Notes under the pieces: generated by a model
Databases searched by the model: none
What the model saw: the letters and a program-made list of their open reading frames with translations, nothing else
Told to the model about the DNA's origin: nothing
Part shown: positions 9,110 through 16,661 of the stretch, one piece after another
Position numbering within the stretch: the first letter of the stretch is position 1
How the letters are laid out: the number at the start of each line of letters is the position of its first letter
Made by a program: the position numbers and the translations under genes
DNA from: Sphingobacterium gobiense
GTDB taxonomy: Bacteria > Bacteroidota > Bacteroidia > Sphingobacteriales > Sphingobacteriaceae
Assembly: GCF_002980575.1 (NCBI RefSeq)
Contig: NZ_PVBS01000004.1
Coordinates: forward strand, 62,001-126,000
Length of the DNA: 64,000 nt
Direction of reading: 5' to 3'

Positions 9110-9970
9110 ATGAAAGGAATTATACTCGCCGGAGGATCCGGCACCCGACTTCATCCGCTAACTATGGCGGTATCCAAGCAGTTGATGCCCGTGTACGACA
9201 AGCCTATGATCTACTACCCACTGTCAACTCTAATGCTAGCGGGCATCCGTGAGATCTTAATTATTTCTACGCCACACGATCTCCCTCATTTTGAAAAACT
9301 GTTGGGAGACGGATCACGTATCGGATGTAAGTTTTCATACAAAGTGCAACCCTCGCCCGATGGGCTGGCACAGGCCTTCATATTGGGAGAAGAGTTTATC
9401 GGTGATGACAAAGTTGCGCTGATACTCGGTGATAATATTTTCTATGGATCGGGCATGTCCAAACTATTGCAGTCTTGCGCAGATCCGGATGGAGGCTGTG
9501 TATTTGCCTACCAAGTGCACGATCCTGAGCGTTATGGCGTTGTAGAGTTTGACAACGATAATCAAGTCGTTTCTATCGAAGAGAAACCAAAAGTGCCGAA
9601 GTCCAACTATGCAGTTCCAGGTTTGTATTTCTACGACAACCAAGTGGTTGAGATTGCTAAGAATATAGAGCCCTCGCCTCGGGGAGAGCTGGAGATTACA
9701 GATATAAACAAAGTGTACCTAGAGAAAGGTAAGCTTAAGGTCGGTGTTTTCGACCGCGGCACGGCTTGGTTAGATACCGGTACTATTCAATCGTTGATGC
9801 AAGCAGGCCAGTTTGTGCAGGTCATTGAAGAGCGACAAGGGATGAAAATAGGTGCAATTGAAGAGGTCGCCTATCGAATGGGGTGGATCGACCGAAAGAA
9901 GTTATTGGCAGTAGCCAATCCCTTGCGAAAAAGTGGATATGGAGATTACCTAATGAAAATTGTAGGATAG
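9110..9970 (+). CDS. rfbA: Glucose-1-phosphate thymidylyltransferase
   Basis: A 286-residue RmlA. The N-terminal nucleotide-binding signature GGSGTRLHPLT (residues 8-18) is followed by SKQLMPVYDKPMIYYPLSTL, and later by LILGDNIFYG, EEKPKVPKSNYAVPGLYFYD and RGTAWLDTGT, all typical of RmlA. It makes dTDP-glucose from glucose-1-phosphate and dTTP, the first step of the rhamnose pathway encoded by the three preceding genes. The short-form length and the absence of extra domains are normal. Confidence 0.97.
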   Translation: MKGIILAGGSGTRLHPLTMAVSKQLMPVYDKPMIYYPLSTLMLAGIREILIISTPHDLPHFEKLLGDGSRIGCKFSYKVQPSPDGLAQAFILGEEFIGDDKVALILGDNIFYGSGMSKLLQSCADPDGGCVFAYQVHDPERYGVVEFDNDNQVVSIEEKPKVPKSNYAVPGLYFYDNQVVEIAKNIEPSPRGELEITDINKVYLEKGKLKVGVFDRGTAWLDTGTIQSLMQAGQFVQVIEERQGMKIGAIEEVAYRMGWIDRKKLLAVANPLRKSGYGDYLMKIVG

Positions 9971-9999
9971 AGAGTCAAGTAGCGTCAAACAGCAATTTT

Positions 10000-10998
10000 A
10001 TGAGTAACATTACACACGTTATTTTATCAGGAGGAGTCGGGAGCCGGTTATGGCCATTATCCCGCAAAAGCAACCCGAAGCAATACTTAAATTTATTTAA
10101 GGAGGGCTCGCTTTTCGGTATGACCGTCTTGCGCAACAAGGCATTGTGCGAAAAGGTGACGGTAGTCGGTAACTGTGATAACTACCAATTGAGTAAAGAG
10201 GTATTGGAAAGCCAAGGCGTGGCCTATACCGATATTATAGAAGCTACCCCCCGCAATACAGCCGCCGCTATCGCTTTCGCCGCTTTCGCCGCTGAGCCCG
10301 ACGACATCCTTCTTGTAACGCCATCTGATCATGTCATCGTCGGCGAAGAAGCCTACGCACAGGCCATAGAGCAGGGGATCGAAAAGGCAAGAGAAGGTTA
10401 TATCGTGACGTTCGGCATCCAGCCCACACGCCCGGAAACAGGGTATGGCTATATCGAATTTGAGAACGATCGTGTACTTTCATTTCGGGAAAAGCCCAAT
10501 CAAGATACAGCAGAAGATTTTATAGAACAGGGTAACTTTTTATGGAACTCGGGGATGTTCTGTTTTCGAGCCGATACCTTATTGCAGGAGTTGCAACAGT
10601 TCGAACCGAAGGTCTATGCGACAGCACTCGCAGCGTGGCAACATCAAAAAGACGGTAAACTCGATGAGCACCTTTCAAAGAAAATCCCATCGATCAGTAT
10701 AGACTATGCGGTCATGGAGCGCTCCAAAAAAATTCGGGTTGTCGCTACGGAATTCGAATGGTCTGATCTGGGATCATTTGAAGCCCTGTATGATTATCTG
10801 CTATCTACCGGATATTCCGTTGATGAGCAAGGGAACATGGTTCTTGGATCCGATATGTATACCGCTTTTGTCGGGCTGAAAGATACCATTGTGGTCTGCA
10901 CGGATGATGCACTACTGTTTGTACAGAAAGAAAAATCCCAGGATGTGAAGAAAATTTACAACACCTTAGAAAAGCATCAATCGAAATTGATCGATTAA
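10000..10998 (+). CDS. manC: Mannose-1-phosphate guanylyltransferase
   Basis: The start is set at ATG 10000 (MSNITHVILSGG). The upstream in-frame codons overlap rfbA and lack family character. The 332-residue protein has the pyrophosphorylase signature SGGVGSRLWPLSR, then PKQYLNL, ATPRNTAAAIAFAA, TPSDHVI, GYGYIEFEN, FREKP, NSGMFCFR and EWSDLGSFEALYDYL. These are all typical of ManC/CpsB. It forms GDP-mannose from mannose-1-phosphate and GTP in the cytoplasm. The phosphomannose-isomerase domain found in longer ManC proteins is absent, so isomerase and mutase must be encoded elsewhere. It follows rfbA by 29 bases. Confidence 0.95.
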   Translation: MSNITHVILSGGVGSRLWPLSRKSNPKQYLNLFKEGSLFGMTVLRNKALCEKVTVVGNCDNYQLSKEVLESQGVAYTDIIEATPRNTAAAIAFAAFAAEPDDILLVTPSDHVIVGEEAYAQAIEQGIEKAREGYIVTFGIQPTRPETGYGYIEFENDRVLSFREKPNQDTAEDFIEQGNFLWNSGMFCFRADTLLQELQQFEPKVYATALAAWQHQKDGKLDEHLSKKIPSISIDYAVMERSKKIRVVATEFEWSDLGSFEALYDYLLSTGYSVDEQGNMVLGSDMYTAFVGLKDTIVVCTDDALLFVQKEKSQDVKKIYNTLEKHQSKLID

Positions 10999-11046
10999 CG
11001 CAAGACATCTATCAAACACGGAAGATGTAGAAAACGATTATTTAAA

Positions 11047-12429
11047 ATGAAACCAATAAAAAAAATCACCTGCATCGGAGCAGGTTACGTTGGGGGGCCT
11101 ACGATGGCTGTCATTGCGCAAAAGAACCCGAACATTCAGGTGACCGTAGTCGACCTGAACCGCGCCCGTATTGCCGCCTGGAACGACCACGACCTGAATA
11201 ACCTACCAGTATACGAGCCAGGTCTGGATGCCGTGGTTAACGAAGCCCGTGGACGGAATCTATTTTTCTCCACCGAGGTCGAAAAGGCAATCGATGAGGC
11301 GGATATGATCTTCATCTCTGTCAATACACCGACCAAAACCTACGGTAAAGGTAAGGGGCAGGCGGCCGACCTGAAATTTATCGAACTCTGTGCACGTCAG
11401 ATCGCAGCAGTCGCTAAAGAAGATAAGATCGTGGTGGAGAAATCTACGCTACCAGTACGCACTGCAGAGGCGCTGAAAAGTATATTAGATAACACAGGCA
11501 ATGGCGTGAATTTCCAAATCCTGTCCAATCCGGAGTTCTTGGCCGAAGGGACTGCCGTCACGGATCTGCACAACCCTGACCGCGTACTGATCGGCGGCGA
11601 AGACGAACAGGCCATAGAAGCATTAGTGCAGGTCTATGAAGCCTGGGTACCACGCGAGCGCATTTTGACAACCAACCTATGGTCGTCCGAACTTTCGAAA
11701 TTAGTAGCAAACGCTTTCCTAGCACAGCGCGTATCCTCCATCAATGCCATTTCCGAGTTATGCGAAGTGACCGGAGCCAATGTGGATGAGGTTGCCAGAG
11801 CTATTGGGCAGGATTCACGGATTGGACCAAAATTCCTCAAGGCATCCGTAGGCTTCGGCGGCTCCTGTTTCCAGAAAGATATCTTGAACCTAGTATATAT
11901 AGCCAGAACATATAACCTGCATGCAGTCGCGGACTACTGGGAACAGGTCATTATCATGAACGACCACCAGAAGACGCGCTTTGCCGAAAAGATTATCCAA
12001 ACGATGTACAATACCGTGAACGGCAAGCATATTGCGTTCCTAGGTTGGGCCTTTAAGAAAGATACGAACGACACACGTGAATCCGCAGCCATCTATGTCG
12101 CTGACCACCTGCTGGACGAAGAAGCCCATGTAGTAGTGTATGATCCAAAGGTATCCGCAGAACAGATATATAAGGATCTGGATTATCTAGGCACACGTTC
12201 TCCGGAGGATAATCGCAGATTGATTAAGGTAGTCGATAATCCTTATGAGGCGCTGGACGCTGCACATGCTGTGGCCGTGTTAACGGAATGGGACGAATTT
12301 AAAGGTTACGATTGGGCAAAGATCAAAGAGGGGATGAAGCGACCATCATTCGTTTTTGACGGGCGTAAACTATTGGACAGAAAAGAATTGAATAGATTAG
12401 GCTTTGCGTATTACGCTATAGGGGAGTAA
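11047..12429 (+). CDS. ugd: UDP-glucose 6-dehydrogenase (copy 1)
   Basis: A 460-residue nucleotide-sugar dehydrogenase resembling the eukaryotic-type UGDH. It has the Rossmann motif CIGAGYVGGPT (residues 9-19), VNTPTKTYGKGKGQAADLKF, EKSTLPVRTAE, SNPEFLAEGTA, NPDRVLIGG, and the active-site GFGGSCFQKDI with Cys274. The C-terminal half contains AFKKDTNDTRES and FDGRKLL. It oxidises UDP-glucose to UDP-glucuronate for an acidic polymer. A second copy of the same length lies at 26832-28214. Hand alignment shows about 62 differences, so roughly 86 % identity. In both places the next gene is a TagD-like nucleotidyltransferase. Codon use here is GC-richer than in copy 2. Confidence 0.95.
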   Translation: MKPIKKITCIGAGYVGGPTMAVIAQKNPNIQVTVVDLNRARIAAWNDHDLNNLPVYEPGLDAVVNEARGRNLFFSTEVEKAIDEADMIFISVNTPTKTYGKGKGQAADLKFIELCARQIAAVAKEDKIVVEKSTLPVRTAEALKSILDNTGNGVNFQILSNPEFLAEGTAVTDLHNPDRVLIGGEDEQAIEALVQVYEAWVPRERILTTNLWSSELSKLVANAFLAQRVSSINAISELCEVTGANVDEVARAIGQDSRIGPKFLKASVGFGGSCFQKDILNLVYIARTYNLHAVADYWEQVIIMNDHQKTRFAEKIIQTMYNTVNGKHIAFLGWAFKKDTNDTRESAAIYVADHLLDEEAHVVVYDPKVSAEQIYKDLDYLGTRSPEDNRRLIKVVDNPYEALDAAHAVAVLTEWDEFKGYDWAKIKEGMKRPSFVFDGRKLLDRKELNRLGFAYYAIGE

Positions 12430-12485
12430 CTCTTCCATTCGTACAAAAACAACAAGATTTTCGATTTACCTAAATAATAATAATT

Positions 12486-12977
12486 ATGAAAAGCAAAGAA
12501 AAACCAGCTACAAGAAGAAGAGAAGACTACAACCCCGGCCCACGTGTCGGGATCACCTTTTCGACGTTTGACCTACTACACGCCGGGCACATTATGATGT
12601 TGGCCGAAGCGAAGCGCCAATGCGATTATCTTATCTGCGGCTTGCAAATGGATCCTACGTTGGATCGACCGGAGAAAAACGCACCTACCCAAACGGTAGT
12701 AGAGCGTTACATCCAACTAAGGGGCTGTCAATATGTTGATGAAATTGTCCCCTATTCCACGGAGCAAGATCTGGAAGATATCCTTCGTTCCTTTAAGCTG
12801 GACGTGCGCATCGTAGGTGATGAGTATGCTAATAAAGACTTCACGGGTAGAAAATATTGCGAGGAAAAAGGCATTACGTTGTATTTCAATAGCCGTGATC
12901 ATCGTTTTTCCAGTTCGGGACTACGCAAGATCGTATACGATAAAGAGAACGAAAAAAACGGAAAAAGAACGGGCTAG
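12486..12977 (+). CDS. TagD-like nucleotidyltransferase (copy 1), substrate unknown
   Basis: A 163-residue cytidylyltransferase-fold protein. The HxGH signature is FDLLHAGH (His32/His35). It is followed by LICGLQMDPTLDRPEKN, IVGDEY, and a C-terminal FSSSGLRKI that replaces the RTEGISTT motif of true glycerol-3-phosphate cytidylyltransferases. Such enzymes activate a phosphorylated alcohol or sugar phosphate with CTP or ATP. No CDP-glycerol-using transferase is visible nearby, so the substrate is open. A near-identical protein (about 97 % over the shared core by hand alignment) follows the second UDP-glucose dehydrogenase at 28300-28776. The stop codon lies inside the operon terminator hairpin. 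Confidence 0.8.
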   Translation: MKSKEKPATRRREDYNPGPRVGITFSTFDLLHAGHIMMLAEAKRQCDYLICGLQMDPTLDRPEKNAPTQTVVERYIQLRGCQYVDEIVPYSTEQDLEDILRSFKLDVRIVGDEYANKDFTGRKYCEEKGITLYFNSRDHRFSSSGLRKIVYDKENEKNGKRTG

Positions 12978-12992
12978 CAAAGCCCGTTCTTT
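12964..12992. terminator. Bidirectional rho-independent terminator
   Basis: A perfect 12-bp inverted repeat (AAAGAACGGGCT / AGCCCGTTCTTT) with a 5-base loop. On the + strand the 3' arm ends in TTT. On the - strand the hairpin is followed by a run of five T. It overlaps the last codons and stop of the + strand operon and lies 27 bases beyond the stop of the convergent DUF4374 gene, so it probably ends both transcripts. Confidence 0.85.
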
Positions 12993-13018
12993 ACATCTAA
13001 TATCGCCTGGAAAGATCG

Positions 13019-14248
13019 TTAATTCAAACGGCTGATGGCCGTTATCGTTCCACCTTCCACCTTTAGCCCTTGGGTAGCCGTCGCTGTTTCCGCATTTATA
13101 TTGTATACATAACTGATACCACTTTTTAAGGTAACGCCGATAGCTACCGTCTTACCGTCTAGTGGTGTATAGTTATTGGTCGTCACGTTGGCAATGTTGC
13201 TCGCGTCCGGAAAGCCCGTTACAAATGCTACCGACTTCGATGCAAAATCAATGATACCGATGTGTGCACCCACACTATAAACGCCCTTCTCCGCTTTTGA
13301 TGTGAAATGGCCAACGGCTTTGCCGTTCCCGATATAGGTCCAGTTAGTGATATTGTGACCACCCGTTTCGGCCTCCAGATCAAAATAATAATCATCAAAT
13401 TCTGTTGAGCCCGCTTTGATACGTGTGATGGCAGATGGTTTTGTCGAATTGAAGACATTATCCTTACCATTGTTTATGGCAATAGCGGGAGAAAATGCAT
13501 AAACATCGCCGTTTTCCACTTTCGCCAAACCATCTACAAAATACCGACCGATATAGCTGGTCCGATCATCTTTGATCACTTTTTCCAATTGCATTTGGGG
13601 GTAGGAGTATACAGCTATCCACGCATTGTCGGGATAATCGGTACCCCATCCAGCCTCTTCTGTGGCTTTGATGCTGAAGAAAGGCGCGAAGACCTTATTT
13701 CCTACTTGTTTTATCCACGAAAAATGGGCAATTTCACTATTTCCAGTGAGTTCCTCGTGTGTGTTGATTTTACCACTTCGCACGATGTTGAGCGCATCGG
13801 TATCTACGCTGTACCATTGTGATTCCTGAGTCGTCAAGTTGCGCGCAACTTTCACCAGCAAGATGTCGTTATTAACCGGAGCGAAGGCGTGGACCGTTTC
13901 TGTCTGGAAATTGGTCACCTTACGTAACAAACCGTCCTGTAAGTTGTACGCGGTAACAGCACCCGGGTTTCCTTGTCCGTACAGCATGCTATAAAATCTA
14001 TTATTGTGCGTTAAATAGTAACGATAGGTTCCATCTTGTTCGGTCCCGTTTCCCGCCGTACTGATCGTTCCACTTTCCAGTGTAGGTGCATTGATCAGGT
14101 AATCGGCTACACCGGTTTGCGCAACCGGTGTAACGGCTACTACGAAATTGCCTCTGGTCTGTCTGTCGATGTCTTCATCTTTGTCGCATGAACTGAAGCC
14201 TAGCGCTAAAAAACCTAGCCCCAGCGCAACATTTTTAATTGCTTTCAT
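13019..14248 (-). CDS. DUF4374 domain lipoprotein, siderophore-uptake associated
   Basis: A 409-residue lipoprotein with signal peptide and lipobox (LGFSSC, Cys21), so it is anchored in the outer membrane or periplasm. The mature part resembles the DUF4374 family, predicted beta-propeller-like, with segments YRYYLTHNNRFYSMLYGQG and DGKTVAIGVTL. In Bacteroidota this family is repeatedly found directly downstream of TonB-dependent siderophore receptors, as here, where the receptor gene starts 30 bases upstream in the same direction. A role as an accessory surface or periplasmic component of ferric-siderophore uptake is inferred. No enzymatic motif is visible. Confidence 0.8.
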   Translation of the reverse strand: MKAIKNVALGLGFLALGFSSCDKDEDIDRQTRGNFVVAVTPVAQTGVADYLINAPTLESGTISTAGNGTEQDGTYRYYLTHNNRFYSMLYGQGNPGAVTAYNLQDGLLRKVTNFQTETVHAFAPVNNDILLVKVARNLTTQESQWYSVDTDALNIVRSGKINTHEELTGNSEIAHFSWIKQVGNKVFAPFFSIKATEEAGWGTDYPDNAWIAVYSYPQMQLEKVIKDDRTSYIGRYFVDGLAKVENGDVYAFSPAIAINNGKDNVFNSTKPSAITRIKAGSTEFDDYYFDLEAETGGHNITNWTYIGNGKAVGHFTSKAEKGVYSVGAHIGIIDFASKSVAFVTGFPDASNIANVTTNNYTPLDGKTVAIGVTLKSGISYVYNINAETATATQGLKVEGGTITAISRLN

Positions 14249-14277
14249 TGTATTTAAATTATGATATAAACGAATTG

Positions 14278-16452
14278 TTATTGATTGTGTAAGAAATACC
14301 GAAATTTGATATAGAAACCACGACTTGGCTTCTGTAGGCTGAAGTTATCGTACAACAAAGCGTCGGTCAGATTTTTACACTCCAGCGCGATATTATATCG
14401 TCCGTTCTGCATGGTATAAGTAATATTGGCGTCGTGCGCCAGCTGCTGCGGTACAAACTTTTTATCGCCTCCCCGGCTCGGCCAGTACAGATAAAATTGA
14501 TGGACATACAGCAGGTTGTATCCTATGCTTAGCCGATTGCCCTTTCCGCCAAAATCTTTGAGGAACAACGAAGCATCGGCATTCCCAAAAGCGTAAGGAA
14601 GGTTAGGCATGCGGTCTTGATAAACCGGGCTGATGCTGGTGTAGCCCGGCTCATACTTTTGTTCGTTCCGCACATTTTGATACGTAAAGTTAGCCCCGGC
14701 AATAAGAAGATCACGGAACGAATAGCGCACCTCGACGTCACCACCCATATTAGAGACACCGTCTAGGTTGGCCGGTACGTATTTCGATTGGTTGTTATTC
14801 AAAATCCGATAGATATAATCGGTAGAATAACGGTAGATCGCGCTCCCCGAAAAGGAAAAATGGTGCGCATCGTGGAGCGAGAAGAAATAAGACAATCCGA
14901 GATTAGCGTTATGGCTCGACTCAGGTTTTAAACGGTAGTTACCTTCCAAGTTTTCTACATCTCCATATAACTCATCGCTTTCGGGCAAGCGTATACTTTT
15001 TTCATACGATCCTTTTAATTGTAACTTGGGGTTCAAAAAGTAAGTGGCCGCAGTTCCGTAACCGAAGTAGTTGTGACTTTTCCGGGCTTCCTGATAAAAC
15101 TCTTGCTTGGTTACTGGATCTGTTCCCAAGGTATCCGTGATGGCCGTCTGATGGTAAAACTTACCAAAAACAGAAATATTCCATTTATCCGCAACATCAT
15201 AAATATAGCCTGCGCCCAAGATGTTCTTGTTTGTCTTCTTGGGCACATTATAGCGTGCTTGGTTCGGATTCAGCTCGTTTTCACCTTTACGATCAAACGT
15301 GTTGAAAACGTTGTTCAGCGTTATCTGTTGATTTTCGTTTATTCGATAATTCACGGTTGTCGTAGCCAGACCGTTGTTGTTCCGGTAACGGTAAAGTCCG
15401 CCATCACGCTCACCGCCCCCGCGGCCCGTCTCGGTTGGTTCACCTATCCAATAATAGCGCAACGCAACGGTATCAATGCTCCTTTCCTCTCCAAAATTAT
15501 AGTTGGCGTTGAGGGTTACGTCCAGCCCTTCCAATAGCAAGTCTTTTTTCTGGTAGCTCAGCGATGGCATCAAGAGATTGCCCCTACGGTGCCAGTCCCC
15601 AAACACCGAAACCATCCGTGCACCGGTTTGCATCTCCTTATAATTCTGACCAACTGTCATCCCTAATAAGAGCCTATCCGCATAGACTTTATTGACAACG
15701 CCTAGCTTCGCTACAAGCGTTTCGTTATGATACTGGTCATGAAACCGTCTCAACCGCTGGTTGCGAAAGTATTGACCGGATGCGTCGGAGGCCTCATCTA
15801 GCGTTACCCAGTAGTTGTTGTCCGAATAATTCTGAAAGGCACTGAGCTGTAGGGTAAATCCCGTTTTGCTCGTCATGCCTGCATTGATGGCCGTCCGATG
15901 CGTATTGAACGAGCCATAGGAATAGGATACGTCCACGTAATTACCGATATTGCGGGATGAAACAATGTTAACGGCACCGCCCAAAGCATCGGAACCCAAC
16001 CAGATGGGCACCACGCCTTTATACACTTCTACTCGGTCGGCAAAATTGATCGGAATATTATTAATCTGGAAGGAGGTTCCCATATTATCGATCGGTACCC
16101 CATCCAGAAAGAACCGGACGTGATTGCCCGAAAACCCATTCAAAGAGAAATTGATATTAGAGCCTACACCACCAGTCTCCCGGACCCGAACACCGGACAC
16201 CCGGTCCAGGGCATGGGAAAGATCAAGTGTCGTATTGTGTAGGGATTTTGCATCCAGCGCTGTCACGTTAAACGCCTGCCGGTTTACTTCCTGTACCTGC
16301 GTGCGCCCATGAACCACCACGCTGTCAATCAGCCGCCTGTCCTGTGGTATACCGGTATCGCTTGTATCGCGCCTAACCGCCTGTGCTTGGAGGGAACCCA
16401 CAGAAATCACTATAGCCCATAGCACGGCTGTGTAAATTTTATTATATTGCAT
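14278..16452 (-). CDS. TonB-dependent outer-membrane receptor (probable siderophore)
   Basis: About 724 residues. ATG at 16452 is preferred over the adjacent GTG at 16455. There is a signal peptide ending near VGSLQAQA. The plug domain has the features GVRVRETGGVGSNINFSLNG, FLDGVPIDNMG and VPIWLGSDALGGAVNIVS. The following beta-barrel ends in FYIKFRYFLHNQ with the terminal aromatic strand. No carboxypeptidase-like N-terminal domain is present, so this is a classical FecA/FhuA/CirA-like receptor rather than SusC. Downstream DUF4374 and upstream PepSY genes suggest ferric-siderophore or haem-type import. The exact ligand is unknown. Confidence 0.9.
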   Translation of the reverse strand: MQYNKIYTAVLWAIVISVGSLQAQAVRRDTSDTGIPQDRRLIDSVVVHGRTQVQEVNRQAFNVTALDAKSLHNTTLDLSHALDRVSGVRVRETGGVGSNINFSLNGFSGNHVRFFLDGVPIDNMGTSFQINNIPINFADRVEVYKGVVPIWLGSDALGGAVNIVSSRNIGNYVDVSYSYGSFNTHRTAINAGMTSKTGFTLQLSAFQNYSDNNYWVTLDEASDASGQYFRNQRLRRFHDQYHNETLVAKLGVVNKVYADRLLLGMTVGQNYKEMQTGARMVSVFGDWHRRGNLLMPSLSYQKKDLLLEGLDVTLNANYNFGEERSIDTVALRYYWIGEPTETGRGGGERDGGLYRYRNNNGLATTTVNYRINENQQITLNNVFNTFDRKGENELNPNQARYNVPKKTNKNILGAGYIYDVADKWNISVFGKFYHQTAITDTLGTDPVTKQEFYQEARKSHNYFGYGTAATYFLNPKLQLKGSYEKSIRLPESDELYGDVENLEGNYRLKPESSHNANLGLSYFFSLHDAHHFSFSGSAIYRYSTDYIYRILNNNQSKYVPANLDGVSNMGGDVEVRYSFRDLLIAGANFTYQNVRNEQKYEPGYTSISPVYQDRMPNLPYAFGNADASLFLKDFGGKGNRLSIGYNLLYVHQFYLYWPSRGGDKKFVPQQLAHDANITYTMQNGRYNIALECKNLTDALLYDNFSLQKPSRGFYIKFRYFLHNQ

Positions 16453-16477
16453 CACTTTAGTTTGACGATTAAAGTTT

Positions 16478-16568
16478 GGTAGACAACATCTACCTTATGG
16501 AGGTCTGGTTGCCGCCAGGCCTCTTCTTGTTATATAACTTCCGAAACAGATTGCCGTCTATTATCGGA
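16478..16568 (-). promoter_or_regulatory. Structured 5' leader of the TonB-receptor operon
   Basis: Between the predicted promoter (16619-16648) and the receptor start there are about 160 untranslated bases with three potential hairpins. These are TCCGA/TCGGA around 16540-16568, GAGGTCTGG/CCAGGCCTC at 16500-16523 and GGTAGA/TCTACC at 16478-16494. A 10-base palindrome GTTATATAAC lies at 16529-16538. The middle hairpin loop on the - strand reads CGGCAA flanked by ACC, which recalls the core of some SAM-binding RNAs, but I cannot confirm a known riboswitch class. It may be a cis-regulatory RNA or contain a Fur-like operator. The gene-free stretch is 16453-16661. Confidence 0.4.
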
Positions 16569-16618
16569 GAGTTGCGTTTCATTTACTATATTATTTAGAT
16601 TAAATATAAACAACACGA

Positions 16619-16648
16619 CAAAGTTATCACTTGAGATCACAAATCCAA
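16619..16648 (-). promoter_or_regulatory. Bacteroidetes-type promoter of the TonB receptor
   Basis: Read on the - strand, TTG (16646-16648) and TAACTTTG (16619-16626) are separated by 19 bases, matching the TTG-N19-TAnnTTTG consensus for the housekeeping sigma factor of Bacteroidota. It lies just after the stop of the PepSY gene and would give the receptor and DUF4374 genes their own transcript. Confidence 0.65.
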
Positions 16649-16661
16649 AAAGAAAATTTTT

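Noticed and set aside
9883..9999. N-terminal extension of the mannose-1-phosphate guanylyltransferase overlapping rfbA
   Set aside because: The family signature starts right after the ATG at 10000, and the extension repeats the end of rfbA in another frame.
12964..12992. Perfect inverted repeat considered as an attachment or recombination site
   Set aside because: Its T-runs and its position between convergent genes fit a bidirectional terminator better.
15073..15537. A 154-codon + strand frame with hydrophobic stretches opposite the TonB receptor
   Set aside because: Antisense to conserved barrel sequence, without a plausible start region or family similarity.
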